This document shows positions 38,901 through 41,246 of a stretch of DNA of 41,246 nucleotides, in pieces. The notes beneath the pieces were generated by a model. It was not told the DNA's origin. It worked only from the letters and a program-made list of their open reading frames with translations, and did not search any database. This DNA is from JACPNA01 sp964429715 (lineage in GTDB: Archaea; Nanobdellota; Nanobdellia; Woesearchaeales; GW2011-AR9). Positions within the stretch are counted from its first letter, which is position 1. Each line of letters opens with the position of its first letter. The DNA lies in the NCBI GenBank assembly GCA_964429715.1, contig CAYSCV010000002.1, positions 1-41,246 on the forward strand, written 5' to 3'. A program made the position numbers and the translations under genes.

Positions 38901-39799
38901 AGAAACGTGGTGGCAAAGGCGTCAAAGCTGCCGGTATGAAAGACGAAGACTTCGTTGAACGAATCTATATCACTTCCACCCATACCTATTTATTATTTTT
39001 CACCGATCGCGGCCAGGTCTATTGGCTCAAAGTCTATAACATTCCTGAAGCAACCAGACAAGCCAAAGGCAAACACATCTCCAACATCCTTGAGCTCCAA
39101 CCTAATGAAACCATCAACGCAATTGTTCCTATTGATAACTTCAACCAAGGCTACTTGTTTATGTCAACAAAACTAGGCACCGTCAAAAAAACCGCGCTCG
39201 CTGAATTTGCCAATCCGAGAAAAGGCGGCATTCGCGCCATCAATCTCGACGACAATGACACCTTAGTTGGCGTCCAATATACAACAGGCAATAATGAAAT
39301 TATTCTCGCCACAAAATACGGCAACGCCAATCGTTTCAACGAAGAAGACGTTCGTTCCATGGGCCGCCAAGCGGGTGGTGTCAGAGGTATAAGACTTGAT
39401 GACAACGACGAAGTCATTGGTATGCTCGCCGCTGACGAAACCAAAGAAATCTTAACTTTAACCGAACTCGGCTACGGCAAACGCACACCCGTTTCTGAAT
39501 ATCGCCTCTGCAATCGCGGCGGCAAGGGCGTAACTAACATCAAAATCACCGATAAAAATGGCCCGGTAAAAGCCGTCATGCTCGTCACAGGCTCTGAAGA
39601 ATTAATGCTCATCTCCCGTTCCGGCAACGGCATTCGTGTCAAATGCACTGACATTTCTGTTGTCGGCCGCGCCACACAAGGCGTTCGCGTCATTCGTTTA
39701 GACGAAAACGATAAATTGGGCGCAGCAGCCATGGTTTTCCCTGAAGACGAAAACGGCACAACCTCTTCTGAATCCTCCCTCTCTCCTCCTGCAATCTAA
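35942..39799 (+). CDS. gyrA: DNA gyrase subunit A, intein-containing precursor
   Basis: 1285-residue precursor; 828 residues remain after intein removal, the usual GyrA length. The N-terminal breakage-reunion domain starts PRVIEDEMKTAYVTYAMSVI and VRDGLKPVHRRILYAMHDLG. It resumes after the intein with CLGKYHPHGDIAVYDSLVRM and the active-site Tyr586 in SAASMRYTEAKL. The C-terminal beta-propeller has the GyrA box QKRGGKGVKAAG plus degenerate blades (NPRKGGIRA, GRQAGGVRG, NRGGKGV, GRATQGVRV), which separates it from ParC. Gyrase introduces negative supercoils; archaeal copies are thought to come from bacteria. gyrB is not in the window. The gene follows scpB by 169 bp. Confidence 0.96.
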   Translation: MPPPKAPPPQDNTKIIPRVIEDEMKTAYVTYAMSVIVGRALPDVRDGLKPVHRRILYAMHDLGMTHNKPFKKCARIVGECFVKDTLVLTEKGLVPIQDVQVAEKVYTQHGLKPVSQLYIMPSRPLLKITVDNGLSNIATSSQQFKILTSDWNFVWKEAKDLQPGDFLVTKAMYPQIQETVSLGEKKLNSNIAYALGQLLSDGWISMDKDHGYHCLSFYSTSQPIIDRLAHIFQQEFSYTSVIEKKDYEFPSSEGQMLLKKAYQIRINNQKINQFFLTNFNLSYARAETKIIPWQILQSPAEIIFSFLSGLIDGDGSIHCERNVIQYATVSEKLSQQLLILSHHLGLPGQIYEQEAKENQIILGRQCSTQKCYNLEWRGVIAQKLAAQLNLAEENKSSRAKRLSTSKIKKNHEEVIPFASTKIFTELSNHHLGGGWYENSQGQKFRAGIKYPTGSKIRYSSTLQKTPLHLSQIIEWGIQKKLHQIGSELSSFMDMVIDDKLLFFPIKEITSCREEITYDLQVIDDHEFIANGVVVHNCLGKYHPHGDIAVYDSLVRMAQDFSLRYPLIHGQGNFGSIDGDSAASMRYTEAKLHKIAEELLKDLEKNTVSWRDNFDSSLQEPEVLPSAIPNLLINGSSGIAVGMATNIPPHNFGETADAITATIDNPNISVDELMAIMPAPDFPTGAEVICSAALKLAYTTGRGKVLIKSICEIKDDQIIVTEIPYQVNKEELIQQIASLVQEKTILGIRNINDESDQDGIRIVIDLKKDADAPVTLNQLYQYSRLQTSFGINMLALVNNRPVTLPLRQLIHHHITHRKDVIIKRTQYDLDQAQARVHILDGLLIALSHIDDVVAGIKRSTTVDDAKQFLIASYSLSELQAKAILELRLQKLASLEQEKIRDEHAALLKDIDYYNSILASEQKVLDLIKQELAELKAHYADKRRSKITYSSENDADIDMEQLIEEQTVAVTMTNSGYVKRLPIDTYKTQKRGGKGVKAAGMKDEDFVERIYITSTHTYLLFFTDRGQVYWLKVYNIPEATRQAKGKHISNILELQPNETINAIVPIDNFNQGYLFMSTKLGTVKKTALAEFANPRKGGIRAINLDDNDTLVGVQYTTGNNEIILATKYGNANRFNEEDVRSMGRQAGGVRGIRLDDNDEVIGMLAADETKEILTLTELGYGKRTPVSEYRLCNRGGKGVTNIKITDKNGPVKAVMLVTGSEELMLISRSGNGIRVKCTDISVVGRATQGVRVIRLDENDKLGAAAMVFPEDENGTTSSESSLSPPAI
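36179..37549 (+). other. GyrA intein with LAGLIDADG endonuclease domain
   Basis: Protein-splicing element of 457 residues (precursor residues 80-536), in frame inside gyrA. Block A begins with Cys80 (CFVKDTLVLTEKGLVPIQDV). Block B region reads NIATSSQQFKIL, where the usual His of TxxH is Gln. Block C is LGQLLSDGW (195-203) and block E is LSGLIDGDG (308-316), the two acidic LAGLIDADG motifs of a homing endonuclease. Block F is YDLQVIDDHEFIANG and block G ends VVVHN, followed by the +1 Cys537. The exteins rejoin as ARIVGE-CLGKYHPHGD; usual GyrA has Val or another residue where Cys now stands. Endonuclease residues look intact, so it could still be mobile. Confidence 0.93.
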
Positions 39800-39805
39800 C
39801 TACCT

Positions 39806-40882
39806 ATGAAATCCTACTTTCTCGTCAACGCCGGTTTAGAACAACTAACTTCACAAGACCTCTTACAACAGTATTCTCTCTCCTCCACATCACCTGCTCC
39901 AACTGTAATAGAATGCGATGCCCCCCCTCAAACTCTTCTCACTCTTGCCGCTCATCTCCAAACCCCTCGACGTATTCTTATTGCGGTTGGTAAATTCAAA
40001 ACGCCCGAATCAATTACGTTCTCTTCAACACCCTTCTCGCTTACTGACATATTCACAAACAAAACTACCTTCAAAATCGAAGTCGAAAATCTTTCCGGCA
40101 TCGATAATCGCTTAGCACTCGCCAAAACCGTCGCCGGTAAATTGTACAACACCTTCCAATCCCTCTCACTTGATCCCAAACTCGATTTGAAACACCCTCA
40201 AATACTCCTCGTCATCTTCTACAGCACAGAACAATATTTTGTTGGAATAGACATCACTGGAAAAGAACTTAACTCCCGCCCCTATCGTATCTTTCCTCAT
40301 CAAAGCTCATTCAAAGGCGACCTTGCCTACTTTTTCACCCGTCAAAGTCAATTCCACCCTCAAAAAAAACTGCTTGTCGGCTTTGCCAAAGACGGCACTC
40401 TCGCTATCGAAGCCGCCCTCTACGCCTCTCACACACTTTTACAAGACCCCCCTTCCTTTTCTTGCCAGCATTTTCCTTCCTGGAAAAATCTCTCCCTCCA
40501 TTCAACCACACCTCAAATCCCTCAACTTATCTCTGTCTTTGATGAAACCACTCAAAACATCACCGCCATTCGTAAAAACTCCTATCTTGCCAAAGTCGAT
40601 ACATTCCTACACATCAGCAAACATTCATTAGACGAATTAGACACTAAATATGACCCCCAATCATTTGATACCATCATCTTTCACATAACCTCTAAAGACG
40701 AAGATAAAATCAATGATTTATATTACGGCATCGACTACATCCTCAAACCTCTCGGCACTGTTTTAATTATTAGCCGTCCTAGTTGGGACTTTCCCCTCTC
40801 CCCAAAATTCAATCTCATTGAACAAAAAGATCTCATCAAAGGCGACAGCACCTATCGCACCTGGCTGTTGCAGAAGAAATAA
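39806..40882 (+). CDS. THUMP-methyltransferase-like protein with degenerate catalytic motifs
   Basis: 358-residue protein starting 6 bp after gyrA. The overall layout resembles archaeal Trm14/RlmL-type enzymes: an N-terminal ferredoxin-like and THUMP-like region (residues about 1-165, with KTVAGKLYNTFQSLSLDP and YFVGIDITGKELNSRPYR), then a Rossmann methyltransferase-like domain. In the latter, the SAM-binding loop is LLVGFAKDGTLAIEAALYAS instead of the usual DPFCGSGT, and the catalytic N/D-PP-Y motif expected after FDTIIFHIT is missing. It may therefore be an inactive RNA-binding homologue or act with another subunit. The family call is moderate. Confidence 0.6.
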   Translation: MKSYFLVNAGLEQLTSQDLLQQYSLSSTSPAPTVIECDAPPQTLLTLAAHLQTPRRILIAVGKFKTPESITFSSTPFSLTDIFTNKTTFKIEVENLSGIDNRLALAKTVAGKLYNTFQSLSLDPKLDLKHPQILLVIFYSTEQYFVGIDITGKELNSRPYRIFPHQSSFKGDLAYFFTRQSQFHPQKKLLVGFAKDGTLAIEAALYASHTLLQDPPSFSCQHFPSWKNLSLHSTTPQIPQLISVFDETTQNITAIRKNSYLAKVDTFLHISKHSLDELDTKYDPQSFDTIIFHITSKDEDKINDLYYGIDYILKPLGTVLIISRPSWDFPLSPKFNLIEQKDLIKGDSTYRTWLLQKK

Positions 40883-40932
40883 ACGTTTTATACACCTCAA
40901 GTACGCAACACTCGTATCGTTTCTCGTTGCAC

Positions 40933-41175
40933 TTAAACAATTAGTTGTTTAATCTCCTCTAATCGTTTAAGATCAATACTTGTCTCAATTCCATACGTCG
41001 ACACTTCCCGATCTCTTCTCACCGTAGCGCTTTCTACCTCCCCCTCTATCGCAAACACATCAAAACGTAACACTAAATCTTTTTCAAAATCTAACTTTCC
41101 CTCATCAATCAAGCGCAAAAGCACAGTGACTGTAGAGAACTTTGCAAAAAGCAATTTGTAATAATTAGTTAGCAC
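40933..41175 (-). CDS. Hypothetical protein, possibly 5'-truncated
   Basis: A leftward frame of up to 80 codons with no ATG. The farthest start is GTG 41175, inside a large palindrome; other GTG/TTG codons lie at residues 18-22. The convincing part is LRLIDEGKLDFEKDLVLRFD to the end (STYGIETSIDLKRLEEIKQL), a small alpha/beta-like soluble segment. No family recognised. The frame remains open upstream to a stop at 41221-41223 without a start codon. Either a GTG-started small protein or a gene cut by insertion of the palindromic element. Confidence 0.4.
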   Translation of the reverse strand: MLTNYYKLLFAKFSTVTVLLRLIDEGKLDFEKDLVLRFDVFAIEGEVESATVRRDREVSTYGIETSIDLKRLEEIKQLIV

Positions 41176-41222
41176 CGATAGGTGCTTAGATAAGCTTAAA
41201 ATTGCGCCATTGCAAAGTCTCT
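41134..41222. repeat. 89-bp three-part palindrome
   Basis: Nested inverted repeats: outer arms AGAGAACTTTGCAA (41134-41147) and TTGCAAAGTCTCT (41210-41222); middle arms GCAATTT (41151-41157) and AAATTGC (41199-41205); inner hairpin AGCACC-gata-GGTGCT (41171-41186). The whole would form a long stem with small internal loops. It covers the possible start region of the neighbouring leftward ORF. It may be a MITE-like element or a structured 5' region; no target-site duplication was seen. Confidence 0.7.
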
Positions 41223-41246
41223 AAGAGGAGTTTGAGTAAAAAATAT

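Noticed and set aside
39151..39759. Leftward frames of 95-97 codons in the gyrA propeller region
   Set aside because: They oppose the conserved GyrA blades; the translations are Ser/Pro/Thr-rich without structure.
1..41246. Integrated virus or conjugative element
   Set aside because: No integrase, transposase, capsid, terminase or relaxase gene is seen; the accessory features are small (two HEPN/MNT-type pairs, an intein, hairpin elements).

Overview
The window is an AT-rich stretch of an archaeal chromosome, most likely from a DPANN lineage such as a Woesearchaeota- or Pacearchaeota-like organism. Archaeal identity rests on an archaeal histone, eIF5A with a hypusination motif, ribosomal protein L40e, release factor aRF1, NAC with a UBA tail, a Sec61-beta-type SecG, SecF/SecD, the RNase P protein Rpr2/Rpp21, an archaeal RNase P RNA and an intron-containing tRNA. 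Many genes have a TATA-like box about 25-28 bases before the start codon, which implies mostly leaderless transcripts. The DPANN placement is inferred from many small unrecognised coiled-coil or helical proteins, very compact genes, and bacterial-type GyrA and ScpB. No 16S gene is present to confirm it.

Layout. 1-6.2 kb: the 3' part of a PEP synthase/PPDK-type gene, an RNase P protein plus nucleoside deoxyribosyltransferase-like pair, a winged-helix regulator with MGMT, a flavin reductase-like protein and leucyl aminopeptidase. 6.2-9.6 kb: an accessory island with two HEPN/MNT-type gene pairs on either side of thioredoxin reductase, then a start-less Cys-rich gene remnant. 9.6-20.9 kb: an RNA m5U methyltransferase, a transglutaminase-like protein, three tandem perfect hairpins, a site-2 protease, an information-processing operon (histone, eIF5A, L40e), a SprT-like protease, an FHA protein, a VOC/YecM-like protein, a short aRF1, a Fap7-like kinase and an ABC exporter. 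21.1-28.6 kb: secF-secD, a hydrolase, a cupin, then a leftward unit (secG, NAC, two paralogous helical proteins, MinD, a membrane protein) and the RNase P RNA. 29-32.3 kb: TraB, a PRC-barrel protein, a tRNA-Leu(CAA) and a four-gene cluster of small coiled-coil proteins. 32.3-41.2 kb: a lamin-tail-domain surface protein, a helical/winged-helix protein with ScpB, gyrA with an intein, a degenerate THUMP-methyltransferase protein and a start-less ORF running into a large palindrome.

How the genes fit together. Most of the window is housekeeping: protein export (SecDF, SecG), nascent-chain handling (NAC), translation (eIF5A, L40e, aRF1), RNA processing (RNase P RNA and Rpr2; RNA methylation) and chromosome maintenance (histone, GyrA, ScpB, MinD-like).

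Most notable points: a tRNA-Leu(CAA) that only folds if two introns are removed, one at 37/38 and one inside the T-loop; a HEPN/MNT pair whose TATA box lies between two copies of a palindromic operator; a C-terminal extension shared by the two MNT nucleotidyltransferases; an intein in GyrA next to the GKYHPHGD motif with an atypical block B; an aRF1 without the minidomain; and two sets of paralogous, unrecognised small proteins. All functional calls come from motif and family recognition by eye; no database search was run.
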